A stretch of 64,000 nucleotides of DNA from JABWBH01 sp964526695 (GTDB lineage Bacteria > Planctomycetota > Phycisphaerae > UBA1845). The translations under genes and the position numbers were made by a program. Each line of letters begins with the position of its first letter. The first letter of the stretch is position 1. Shown one piece after another: positions 35,359 to 42,980 of the stretch. The notes below the pieces were generated by a model. It was given only the letters and a program-made list of their open reading frames with translations, was not told the origin of the DNA and did no database searches. Location of the stretch: positions 1-64,000 of the forward strand of contig CAZGJA010000137.1 of assembly GCA_964526695.1 (NCBI GenBank), in the 5' to 3' direction.

Positions 35359-37581
35359 ATGAGCGGGACATCCAGCCAGAACAGCACGCGACCGGACGAA
35401 ACGGCGAATCGATTGGGCGAGGAGGTCGCGCCGCCGGCGCAGCGCGCCGTTTCTCGAATCACGGCGGGGCGCTGCCCGGAACTGCCGCCGTCGCAGTCGC
35501 AGTGCCCCACGTCGAGTCGGATGACGGACGAAGCGCTGTGGATGGACAAGGATGCGGCGGTCCGCCCCTCGCCTGCGGCGGGTCCGGCGCATGAGACGCC
35601 GGCGCAACCCGGCGATGCGCGCGTGCCCCGCACGCCGACATCTGACACAACCAGGCCCACACAGCGTTGGACTGACGAAGAGCCCGATCGAACGGTTACC
35701 ACGGCGCCGCGTCCGAGCGGTTCGCAGCCGGCCTCGACGCCTGAGCCTCCCCTGCCCGTGATCGAAGGCTACGAGATCCTTCATCCGCTCGGACAGGGCG
35801 GCATGGGAACGGTGTACGCCGCACGGGACCTCACGCTCGGCGTAACCGTTGCCCTGAAGGTTCCCACCGAGCAGACGACCGCGTACCAGGAGCGGTTCCT
35901 CAGCGAGGCGCAGTGCCTCGCCAAGGTCCAGCACCGCAACGTGGTCGGCATCCGAAACTTCGGGCGCAGCGGTCGCCATGTGTTTTTCTCCATGCCGCTC
36001 ATCGACGGCCCGAGCGCCGCGTCCATGATCAAGGCGTTTCGGCAGCACCGTGCCCACCGCTGCCGGGGGCGCGATGTGCTGGCGCTGGCTTCGGTGAACG
36101 AGGAAGTCCTGCTGCCGGAGCTTCGGGAAGCGGCGAACCGCGACCGCGCGTATTACCGGATGGTCGCGCTGTGGATCGCCGGCGCGGCTGAAGGGCTTCA
36201 TGCGGCGCACGCCAGCGGCATCCTCCACCGCGACGTCAAGCCCGCCAACATGCTCCTGGCGAGCGACGGACGTCTGACGGTCGCCGACTTCGGGCTTGCG
36301 ATCACCAACGATGATCTGACGGGCCGCGCCTACGGCATCTCGGGCACGCGTCCCTATGTCGCGCCGGAGCGCGTCAGCGGCGACCAGGCGCGCATCGACC
36401 ACCGCGCTGACCAGTGGGCGCTGGGGGCCACGCTCTACGAGTTTCTCGCGTTCCGCCGCGCCTATGTTCATGACGGCACGGAAGTGCTCCAGGACATCGC
36501 CACCAAGGATCCCGTGCCGCCGCGGCGGTTCCATGCGCGCGTACCGAGGCGGCTGGAGGACATCTGCCTGAAAGCGATGCGCCGGGATCCCGCCGCGCGC
36601 TATGCCCACTGCGCGGAGATGGCCGCGGAGCTCCGCGCATTCGCCAACTCGGCGACGGCCTGGAAGCGCCGGGTGGGGTTGGCGGCGGTCGTTCTCGTCG
36701 CCGTCCTGCTGACCACGGGGGCGATGGCCTATGTGCTGTCGAAGATGGATCGGGACGACGACTCACGACCTTCCGCCCACCGCAGCCTCGCGGAGGATCT
36801 CAAGACCCCGCCTCTGACGGACGTCCCGAAAGACGCGCCCGGGCCGAAGGAAGAACAGGAGTCGCCGGGTGCGGATCCACTGCGTCCGAATCCATCCCCC
36901 GGAGAGGAACCGAATTCGCGTCCCGAGGGTGATTCGGAACCGGCCCCGGCGGTTCAACCGGACTCCACGCCTTCGGTGCAACCGGCGCCGGAAGGACAAC
37001 CTCCCGTCGGCGAACCGCAATCGATTCCGCCCGGAGAGCGGCCTGACGGCGATGTGCGGGATGGGGTAGTCGACAAGCCCGGGGAGGCAGAGCCCGCGGC
37101 GGCTTCACCCCCCTTGCTCTTCCTGGATTCGCAAGTGTTGATCGCCTGCGTGGTGGACAAGAACACTGCGGACAGCAAGCCGCCGCAGCGTTGGATCGAT
37201 GGCGAAACCATATTGAAAGAGAAGTCCTTTCCGGATTGGGCGAAATTCGAGGTTCATCCGGCACGGATGTCGAGCGATTCCCTCGATCTTGACACTCTAA
37301 GCGAGCAGGCCCGCGCGCTCCGCGCGCGCTTCGTCGTACTCTGTACGTCCCGTGCGACTTATGATCCGATCGCGGGAAAGTGGACTGAAACCGTTCTGAT
37401 CAGCGCGCGAGATCTCACCTCCGCGCTGCCGGATTTCGCGGCACACTCGGAGGACGTCATTCATCGCCCGCCGGAGTCGGAACTTCTTACGGATATGCGC
37501 AACAAGCTGCTTCGTAACGAGCTGGCGGACAACCTGCGAAAGTGGATCGAAGGGTCGTATTCGCTGCCCGGTGGCCATTAG
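35359..37581 (+). CDS. Membrane Ser/Thr protein kinase with extracytoplasmic domain
   Basis: The 740-residue protein has a disordered N-terminus (about 1-135) and a kinase domain at about 140-430 (GQGGMGTVY, VALKVPT, HRDVKPANM, DFGLAI). A membrane helix (about 437-460, VVLVAVLLTTGAMAYVL) and a Pro/Glu-rich spacer (about 465-575) lead to a C-terminal domain of about 160 residues. That domain has a strand-helix layout (LLFLDSQVLIACVVDKN, then RARFVVLCTSRATY) reminiscent of the CsgG/FlgT-like proteins encoded just upstream. It starts 20 bp after the FlgT-like gene. An interior insert (about 225-260) separates two parts of the C-lobe. It could phosphorylate the FHA-binding partners of the cluster. 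Confidence 0.88.
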   Translation: MSGTSSQNSTRPDETANRLGEEVAPPAQRAVSRITAGRCPELPPSQSQCPTSSRMTDEALWMDKDAAVRPSPAAGPAHETPAQPGDARVPRTPTSDTTRPTQRWTDEEPDRTVTTAPRPSGSQPASTPEPPLPVIEGYEILHPLGQGGMGTVYAARDLTLGVTVALKVPTEQTTAYQERFLSEAQCLAKVQHRNVVGIRNFGRSGRHVFFSMPLIDGPSAASMIKAFRQHRAHRCRGRDVLALASVNEEVLLPELREAANRDRAYYRMVALWIAGAAEGLHAAHASGILHRDVKPANMLLASDGRLTVADFGLAITNDDLTGRAYGISGTRPYVAPERVSGDQARIDHRADQWALGATLYEFLAFRRAYVHDGTEVLQDIATKDPVPPRRFHARVPRRLEDICLKAMRRDPAARYAHCAEMAAELRAFANSATAWKRRVGLAAVVLVAVLLTTGAMAYVLSKMDRDDDSRPSAHRSLAEDLKTPPLTDVPKDAPGPKEEQESPGADPLRPNPSPGEEPNSRPEGDSEPAPAVQPDSTPSVQPAPEGQPPVGEPQSIPPGERPDGDVRDGVVDKPGEAEPAAASPPLLFLDSQVLIACVVDKNTADSKPPQRWIDGETILKEKSFPDWAKFEVHPARMSSDSLDLDTLSEQARALRARFVVLCTSRATYDPIAGKWTETVLISARDLTSALPDFAAHSEDVIHRPPESELLTDMRNKLLRNELADNLRKWIEGSYSLPGGH

Positions 37582-37637
37582 GGTCGGCTTCGCCGGTAAA
37601 CCAAGGCGTTACGTCATCCTACTTGTGGAGGGTACCC

Positions 37638-38963
37638 ATGCATCGCTGTTGCCTGATGCCAAGACATGTCATGTTGTTCGCCGTGGCCGCTGTATTCATC
37701 CCGGCCTGCAACCGACCCGACCCGGATCCTCCCTCGCCCGTGCGTCTCGTCGGCGACAACGCATGGGATTACTACAATCGTGCACGGCAGGATCTCGAGC
37801 GCTGGGAACTGCAAGCCCGATCGACGAAGGACCGCAGGGAGGCCGGTCGCCGATGCATCAGGATCCTCGAAAGCGCCGTGAGCGTTTCAGCGGCGCATGG
37901 GACCCTTGAACCGCCGTACGCCTGTCCGCTCTTCAGGAGCCGCCTCGGCTGGATGATGCTCGCGAATTTGGCAGGAGATCTGACTCCTGCCGAGGAGGCG
38001 TTCAACTTGTCCGTCGATCCTCGGACTGGTGCGATCGAGTGGGTCCCGGGGTGGATCGGGCTGGCGGCGTGGGCGCGCATGACGGCGCCTCAGGACGCGA
38101 ACCGTTTCAACGATGCCGAGGGTTATCTAACGACTGCGGAAGAGCAGCTTAACACACTCATGAAGCGATGCCGCTCGCTTCCCGATCCGGCCGCACTGGG
38201 CGTTTTCGACACGCTTGACCCCGCCGGATGGTCTGGGCGTGAAGAGCCTGATCCGTCGGACCCGACCCTGCCCGAAGCCGACCGGCTGCACCTGATCCTC
38301 GCATGGCTGCTGACCGACATGATGTGGTCGGAGCCGACTCCGGCCAGTGTCGGCGAGAACCCACCGCCGCCGCTGCCGGGCATCCAAGCGGTGGTCAACG
38401 TCGAGCGCCGCATGCGCGCGTGGATTCTCAGCGAGCGGGCGGCCATTGTGCTCGCGCGAGGCGAGCACCCCGGCGCCGCAGTGGGACTGCTGACGGATGC
38501 GCTGGAGTTCGATCCGAATTTCGCGCCGGTGCAGATCGAACTCGCCGCACAGTTGATGCGATTGGGAAAGCACAGGGATTCAGAAGCCATTCTGCATCCG
38601 TTCCTCACCGAGGAGCGCCACCGTCGCTGGGCGGTGCAGCCGAGGATCCAACTGCTCGCCGGTTGCTTGTATGCCAACTGGTTCGACGCGGAGCACTGGA
38701 CGGATGCCGTGGACAAAGCCGACGAGCACTTCAGGGCCACGCTCGAGCTTGAAAGCGACTGCGTCGCGGCTTATCTGGAGCACGGCCGGCTCTTCGTATC
38801 GGCGGCGAAGCACGATCCGCGGCTGGAAGGGAACGCCGACGCGGCGTTGGAGCAGGCTTCCGAGTGTGCGAAGCAGGCAGCCAACCTCAAGGCGCCGCAG
38901 GCCGAGGTCGACGCCCTGCGCGAGCTGATTGCCGAGGCTCGTTCATCCCGTTCATCAAGATGA
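37638..38963 (+). CDS. TPR-like lipoprotein in the T3SS operon
   Basis: The 441-residue precursor has a signal peptide with lipobox Cys24 (VFIPAC). The mature protein is mostly helical, with TPR-like segments near the C-terminus (AAVGLLTDALEFDPNFAPVQIELA, then GKHRDSEAILHPFL). I do not recognise a named family. Position inside the run, 57 bp after the kinase and coupled by ATGA to the next gene, makes a structural or assembly role plausible. The lipid anchor and TPR character are like those of pilotins or of ring-associated lipoproteins. GGAGG is 9 nt before the ATG. Confidence 0.6.
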   Translation: MHRCCLMPRHVMLFAVAAVFIPACNRPDPDPPSPVRLVGDNAWDYYNRARQDLERWELQARSTKDRREAGRRCIRILESAVSVSAAHGTLEPPYACPLFRSRLGWMMLANLAGDLTPAEEAFNLSVDPRTGAIEWVPGWIGLAAWARMTAPQDANRFNDAEGYLTTAEEQLNTLMKRCRSLPDPAALGVFDTLDPAGWSGREEPDPSDPTLPEADRLHLILAWLLTDMMWSEPTPASVGENPPPPLPGIQAVVNVERRMRAWILSERAAIVLARGEHPGAAVGLLTDALEFDPNFAPVQIELAAQLMRLGKHRDSEAILHPFLTEERHRRWAVQPRIQLLAGCLYANWFDAEHWTDAVDKADEHFRATLELESDCVAAYLEHGRLFVSAAKHDPRLEGNADAALEQASECAKQAANLKAPQAEVDALRELIAEARSSRSSR

Positions 38964-39361
38964 CTCCGCACGTGCCGACGACCCTGTTTGGTGCTTCCGT
39001 GACTGAGGCGAGCGCGGCGCCGTCCAGCCTTGGCAGCCTCGACGGATTCCCGCTCCTGCAGGAACTCGTTCTCGCGGCGACCGGGGAAGCGGGAGCGAAC
39101 GTGGCGCTCGTGTGGGCGCGCGACGGCCGGCGACGGCTGGAACGCTGGCTGGTCAGACGCGGAACCGTGAGAAACCGGAAGGAAGCCGGCGTGATCTGCT
39201 CTGCACTCGACCTCACGGCGACGCTGATCAGCGATCTGGCTCGCCTGTCGTCGGGGGAGTGCGCCAACCCGCATCCGCCCCGCATCAACTCTCTCGCTCG
39301 CCCGACACACAACACTCTGGGCGGCTATTCGGCCCTGCCCCTACGCAACTTCCATCGCTGA
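38960..39361 (+). CDS. Hypothetical small protein at the sctE position
   Basis: The 133-residue protein is predicted from ATG 38960, which overlaps the previous stop in an ATGA and so points to coupled translation. It is partly helical (about 35-100) with no membrane segment. It precedes the candidate needle gene, where Yersinia and Chlamydia clusters carry the small chaperone YscE/CdsE. I see no motif that proves such a role. The 3' part overlaps the -35 of the promoter element at 39345-39371. Confidence 0.45.
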   Translation: MTPHVPTTLFGASVTEASAAPSSLGSLDGFPLLQELVLAATGEAGANVALVWARDGRRRLERWLVRRGTVRNRKEAGVICSALDLTATLISDLARLSSGECANPHPPRINSLARPTHNTLGGYSALPLRNFHR

Positions 39362-39371
39362 GCCGCGATTA
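39345..39371 (+). promoter_or_regulatory. FliA-like promoter element before gene 39446
   Basis: GCAA (39345-39348), a 15-bp spacer, and CGCGATTA (39364-39371). It lies 74 bp before the ATG at 39446 and would give the needle-like gene its own start of transcription within the long run. Confidence 0.5.
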
Positions 39372-39445
39372 GTATTCCAGAACGCCGGGAGATCCGAACG
39401 AAGACCGGCCGCTGCAGCTCCCAAAGCGGTCGAAGGAGAAAACCC

Positions 39446-39835
39446 ATGCCGCAAGTAAACCATGCCAACCCTGCCTACCTCCGTCCCCTGCCAGCGGCGA
39501 ACCTCGCCAAAGCGGAAGCCGAACGGCCCGTCGCCTTCGACCTGGCCGTCAACGTGGGCAAGTTCGGCGCCGCGTTGGGAGCGGTCGTCGGTCCGGTCGC
39601 CGGTCAGTTTCTCGGCGGCGGCATGGGCGCGGGAGGGCTGGGTGGACCGCTCGGCGGAATCCTCCAGTCGGCCATGGGAGGCGCGATGGGCGGGAACTCC
39701 ACGCTCTCCCAGATGCAGCTCCTTCAACTCCAGGAGCAGATGAACCTCCGAGCCCAGGTGTTCCAGACCCTCTCCAACATCATGAAGGCGGAACACGAGT
39801 CCAAAATGAACAGCGTGCGGAACATTAAGCCGTAG
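39446..39835 (+). CDS. Candidate T3SS needle/filament-type subunit
   Basis: The 129-residue protein has a glycine-zipper middle (about 38-82; GAALGAVVGPVAGQFLGGG, then GGLGGPLGG). A C-terminal helix of about 40 residues follows (LSQMQLLQLQEQMNLRAQVFQTL). The end QVFQTLSNIM...VRNIKP aligns without gaps with the end of the DUF1521 protein (7 of 25 identical). It lacks a Sec signal. Its place, just before a TPR gene and upstream of sctI and sctJ, corresponds to sctF (needle) in the E-F-G-H-I-J order. The glycine zipper is unusual for a needle protein and would also suit a small membrane-inserting translocator. GGAG precedes the ATG. Confidence 0.5.
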   Translation: MPQVNHANPAYLRPLPAANLAKAEAERPVAFDLAVNVGKFGAALGAVVGPVAGQFLGGGMGAGGLGGPLGGILQSAMGGAMGGNSTLSQMQLLQLQEQMNLRAQVFQTLSNIMKAEHESKMNSVRNIKP

Positions 39836-39911
39836 GGCGGTTTTCCGGCCGCGCCCGCGAGGGGCGGACCCGTGCGGCCTTTCAGCGAGCGAAGTTCCAG
39901 GAACTGCGAAC

Positions 39912-40457
39912 ATGCGGCCGCCCAACATGCGATTCGTGAAGCTGCTCGGTCTGACGGCCCCCGACGACCGCAGGCTCAAGGTGCTCGCGGAGGCGGCGCA
40001 GTACCTTCAGGTGTCCGGCCGACTCGACGAAGCGGGCCGCTTGTACGAGGCCTTGACGCTGCTGGCGCCGCGACATCCGCTGGGTCCGCTGGGACTGGCG
40101 GAGATCGCGCTGGTTCGCGGAGAGGCGGCACTGGCGGAGCGATGGGCGCGGCAGGCGATCCGGGCGCTGGAGTGCGACTGCAAGACGATGGCGTTGGCGT
40201 ATTACCGGCTCGCGCAAGCCTGTGCCGCCCGCGAGCACGTGGACGCCGCCGCAGAGGCGCTGGGGCACGTCCTGACGCTCGATCCGGACGGTTTGGGCGC
40301 GGCGATTGCGGAGCGATGGTCCGCCCGTCGGTCGAAGCCGAGGGTGAATTCACCCAGCGCGGCGCGGCAATTGGGGTATGAACGCGCTTGCGTCGCGCAG
40401 CCGGGCGCGACGGTTGACCCACAGCTTAAGGCGATTGAAGGAGGTTTGAAGCGATGA
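39912..40457 (+). CDS. TPR chaperone at the sctG position
   Basis: The 181-residue protein has TPR-like helical pairs at about 25-130 (AAQYLQVSGRLDEAGRLYEALTLLAP, then LAEIALVRGEAALAERWARQAI, then RLAQACAAREHVDAAAEAL). It lies directly after the needle-like gene. In Yersinia and Pseudomonas, YscG/PscG is a TPR protein that, with YscE/PscE, keeps the needle subunit unpolymerised. Location and fold suggest the same here. Its stop overlaps the next start in an ATGA. AGGA lies before the ATG at 39912; a second ATG five codons later is possible. Confidence 0.6.
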   Translation: MRPPNMRFVKLLGLTAPDDRRLKVLAEAAQYLQVSGRLDEAGRLYEALTLLAPRHPLGPLGLAEIALVRGEAALAERWARQAIRALECDCKTMALAYYRLAQACAAREHVDAAAEALGHVLTLDPDGLGAAIAERWSARRSKPRVNSPSAARQLGYERACVAQPGATVDPQLKAIEGGLKR

Positions 40458-40810
40458 GCATCGTGAATCGAGCCGTGACGACGCCGTACCAGCCGATCTC
40501 GCAGGCGTCGGGGACATCCGCGCCATCGACCGTGCCCTTCGAGCCGGAGCCTGCGGAAGCTGCTCGCGCGGGGCAGGCGAGCCATCCGACTGTTGAACAC
40601 GCACGGTCCACTGAAGCGCTGGCCGCGCCGTCGGAGGTGAACCCGCAAATTCGAATCCGTGCCCTCGTCCAGGCGGAGTTGTCGTCCGCGTTCGGACCGG
40701 CGGTGCCCGCGCGCCTCGTAAACCAGGTGACCGGGCAGATGCTCTCGCATCCCGCCACCGCCGACGGGCTGCGTCGCTGGATTCAGGGTGTGGATCATGG
40801 GGGAGCGTGA
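40454..40810 (+). CDS. Small T3SS-linked protein at the sctH position
   Basis: The 118-residue protein has a disordered Pro/Ala/Ser-rich N-terminus (about 1-65) and a compact helical C-terminus (about 66-118, RIRALVQAELSSAFGPAVPARLVNQVTGQML). No known domain is recognised and there is no signal peptide. It is translationally coupled to the TPR gene and is followed by sctI after 197 bp. In Yersinia this slot holds yscH, a secreted regulator. The disordered N-terminus would suit a secreted protein, but this is a guess from context. Confidence 0.5.
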   Translation: MSIVNRAVTTPYQPISQASGTSAPSTVPFEPEPAEAARAGQASHPTVEHARSTEALAAPSEVNPQIRIRALVQAELSSAFGPAVPARLVNQVTGQMLSHPATADGLRRWIQGVDHGGA

Positions 40811-41007
40811 CCCGTGTCGACCTTTGAAAAGCGGGACGGCGACCGCTGAAGTTCGCAGGCCACGGGTCACAGAGCAGTGGCACACACGGATGACCCACTG
40901 CGCGTTTGAGTTGGACAACGGTTCTAACAGATTCAGGGAACGCATCAGATGCCAACGCAGCATCCGATGGCGATGGCGGAAGAGCGACTTTCCGTGGAGA
41001 GAATTCC

Positions 41008-41382
41008 ATGAACGTGAGTATGGCCCATCCCGCGATTGCCCCGATCAGCCTGCCGGGCGTGCAAGCCCATATCCCCGAAGCGTTTCGTCAGTCTCCGTTG
41101 TCACCTTTCGGGCGTGAGCCGAGCGCCGGGCCGTCTCCAGCCGCGACCTCGCAGGCAAGCCCGTGCAAGGAGATCGGCGAGGCGGCGCAAGCGAATGTGC
41201 GCTCGGTTCTTGAAACGCTGAAATCCGGGCGGATCGAGGAGCTGATTTCACCCAAGGAGATGGCGGAACTGCTGGGGCTGCAGATACGCGCGCAGGATCT
41301 CGCGATGAAGACGGAGATCATTTCGAAAACCCTGGAGACCGTCACCAACACCGCGAATACCCTTTCGAGAACTCAGACATGA
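41008..41382 (+). CDS. sctI: T3SS inner-rod protein SctI
   Basis: The 124-residue protein has a Pro/Ser-rich N-terminus and a C-terminal helical half (about 80-124). Its run LLGLQIRAQDLAMKTEIISK and end TVTNTANTLSRTQT match the SctI/YscI inner-rod family, which connects the needle base to the export pore. It precedes sctJ with an ATGA overlap, the usual I-J order. GGAGAG precedes the ATG at 41008; longer open frames upstream have no ribosome site. Confidence 0.82.
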   Translation: MNVSMAHPAIAPISLPGVQAHIPEAFRQSPLSPFGREPSAGPSPAATSQASPCKEIGEAAQANVRSVLETLKSGRIEELISPKEMAELLGLQIRAQDLAMKTEIISKTLETVTNTANTLSRTQT

Positions 41383-42455
41383 TTCCAACAGCGATCCTGA
41401 CAAGCTTGAGGCCGAGTACGGTTCTCGGCCCATCGCACAAAACAGTCGTGCAGCCGAATCGAGTCCTGCGCTCGATGGGTCTTGCCGTGTTGGTGCTGAC
41501 CTTCATGGTTGGCTCCGGAGGCTGCTCCCGTGAGCCTGAAACGGTCGCCCTCATCGAAGTTGCATCCCCGGGAGATGCCAACTCCGTGTTCGTTTGCCTC
41601 AATCGCGAAGGCATCTCGCCCATCACCATCCAAACCGAGGTCGAGGGACGCAAGCGGGTTTGGGTGGTCCGCGTGCGCGGCGAGGACGAGGTCCGGGCGC
41701 GGCGGTACCTCGAGAAATACAAACTGGCGGCCAAGGAACCCGGCGACTCGGCGGCTGCCGGCGCCTTGGGCCTGCTCAGCCCCTCCCCGGAACGCGCGCT
41801 GTTCGTCAATCAGAGCATTGAGAAAGACCTCGCCGCAACGCTGTGCATGATGACGGATGTCCGTTACGCGGCGGTGCACATCGTCCGCCCGGCGCAGGCG
41901 ACCAACCCCTCGAAGCCGTCACCCACCAAGCCGACGGCCTCGGTCCTCCTCGGGATCCTGGCGCCACCGGGTTACGCATCGGCCGGCCGCGCCGGACCCC
42001 AATCGGCTACCGACGGCGGCGATGAAGGCTCATCGTCCGCTCAATCGTCCGTCCCGCCCGAAGCACATGACCCGCTCAGAATGCCTGAAAGCCCAAGCTC
42101 ACCGAGCCGCTCTGCGACCCCTGATGCTCCCGATTGGTGCCCGCCTGACCAGCGGACGATCCAAACGGTGGTCGCCAACAGTGTGGAGGGTTTGGCTGAG
42201 GAGGACGTGGTCGTTGCGTTCGTCTTCCTCAGCCCGGATGAAGTCGAGGTCGTGGAGTCAAACGAGCCGACTCCGGTCGAGCCGCCTGGTGAAGGCAAGT
42301 TCCTCGCGCGTATGGGCATCAGCGGCGATACGCGAAACCATCTCTTGATTGCCGGCATCGCCGTGCTGGGGATTGCGACCCTCGCGCTGATGGCCCTGCT
42401 CTGGCGGTCCAGCCTCCGAATGCGCCGCATGAACCCTCAGCGCGTCGCCGCGTGA
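41379..42455 (+). CDS. sctJ: T3SS inner-membrane ring lipoprotein SctJ
   Basis: This 358-residue SctJ/YscJ lipoprotein has a hydrophobic signal and lipobox Cys49 (MVGSGGC). The first ring domain starts at VALIEVASPGDANSVFVCL, and the second carries LFVNQSIEKDLAATLCMMTDVRYAAVHIV, a clear family match. A Pro/Ser-rich insert (about 175-260) lies within the second domain, and a C-terminal membrane helix (about 322-345) follows. SctJ builds the periplasmic ring with SctD. The insert is long for the family. The ATGA overlap with sctI favours ATG 41379, although a start at ATG 41475 would give a more standard signal peptide. Confidence 0.92.
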   Translation: MIPTAILTSLRPSTVLGPSHKTVVQPNRVLRSMGLAVLVLTFMVGSGGCSREPETVALIEVASPGDANSVFVCLNREGISPITIQTEVEGRKRVWVVRVRGEDEVRARRYLEKYKLAAKEPGDSAAAGALGLLSPSPERALFVNQSIEKDLAATLCMMTDVRYAAVHIVRPAQATNPSKPSPTKPTASVLLGILAPPGYASAGRAGPQSATDGGDEGSSSAQSSVPPEAHDPLRMPESPSSPSRSATPDAPDWCPPDQRTIQTVVANSVEGLAEEDVVVAFVFLSPDEVEVVESNEPTPVEPPGEGKFLARMGISGDTRNHLLIAGIAVLGIATLALMALLWRSSLRMRRMNPQRVAA

Positions 42456-42980
42456 CATTGCTGCCCGATTCAGACCGGATCGCCGACCGATGGCCACGGG
42501 CATGCGCCACCGGCTGCCCGGTGGCGGGGCGTACACTGCGGATTCCGAGGTGTTGCTCTAACGCGGCTCGCCGCCCGGTGTCCAGCTTGCAACCTCTCGC
42601 GCGGCGCCTGCTGGAGGTCGCCGCAGCGTGCGGGAAACCGGCTCTGCGTTCAAACGACGAACGCCGCCGGTCTGGGCAACTCCGCATCCGAGCTTGAGAG
42701 GCCGGCGCCGGGCGCGGGTCGGGCCGGCTGAGGATTCGGGACGCTTCGGACGAGGTGACGCGAGCCGAATTCGGCTGTCTTCGCTGCGAGGTATGGCCCA
42801 GATCCGTTCTGTTCCGAAGCACGCTCGAAGATTCGCCGCGCTCCCGGCTACTTGTGATCAGACGGGCAACGACGCTGTCGCGAGACGCGCGAATCGGCCC
42901 GACGGAGCACCGCCTCCTGAGGGGCGCGGCACTGTCTTGAAACAGCGTTCAGTTTTTCAACACCCTTGAAGGAGATTGCT
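42456..42980. other. 525-bp gap after sctJ without a supportable gene
   Basis: Both strands contain short open frames, but none has a ribosome site, family match or plausible composition. I see no hairpin with a T-run. The right end carries AAGGAG for the lipoprotein that starts at 42981. Confidence 0.5.

Noticed and set aside
42456..42980. Small gene between sctJ and the PKD lipoprotein
   Set aside because: No frame has a ribosome site or a recognisable product.
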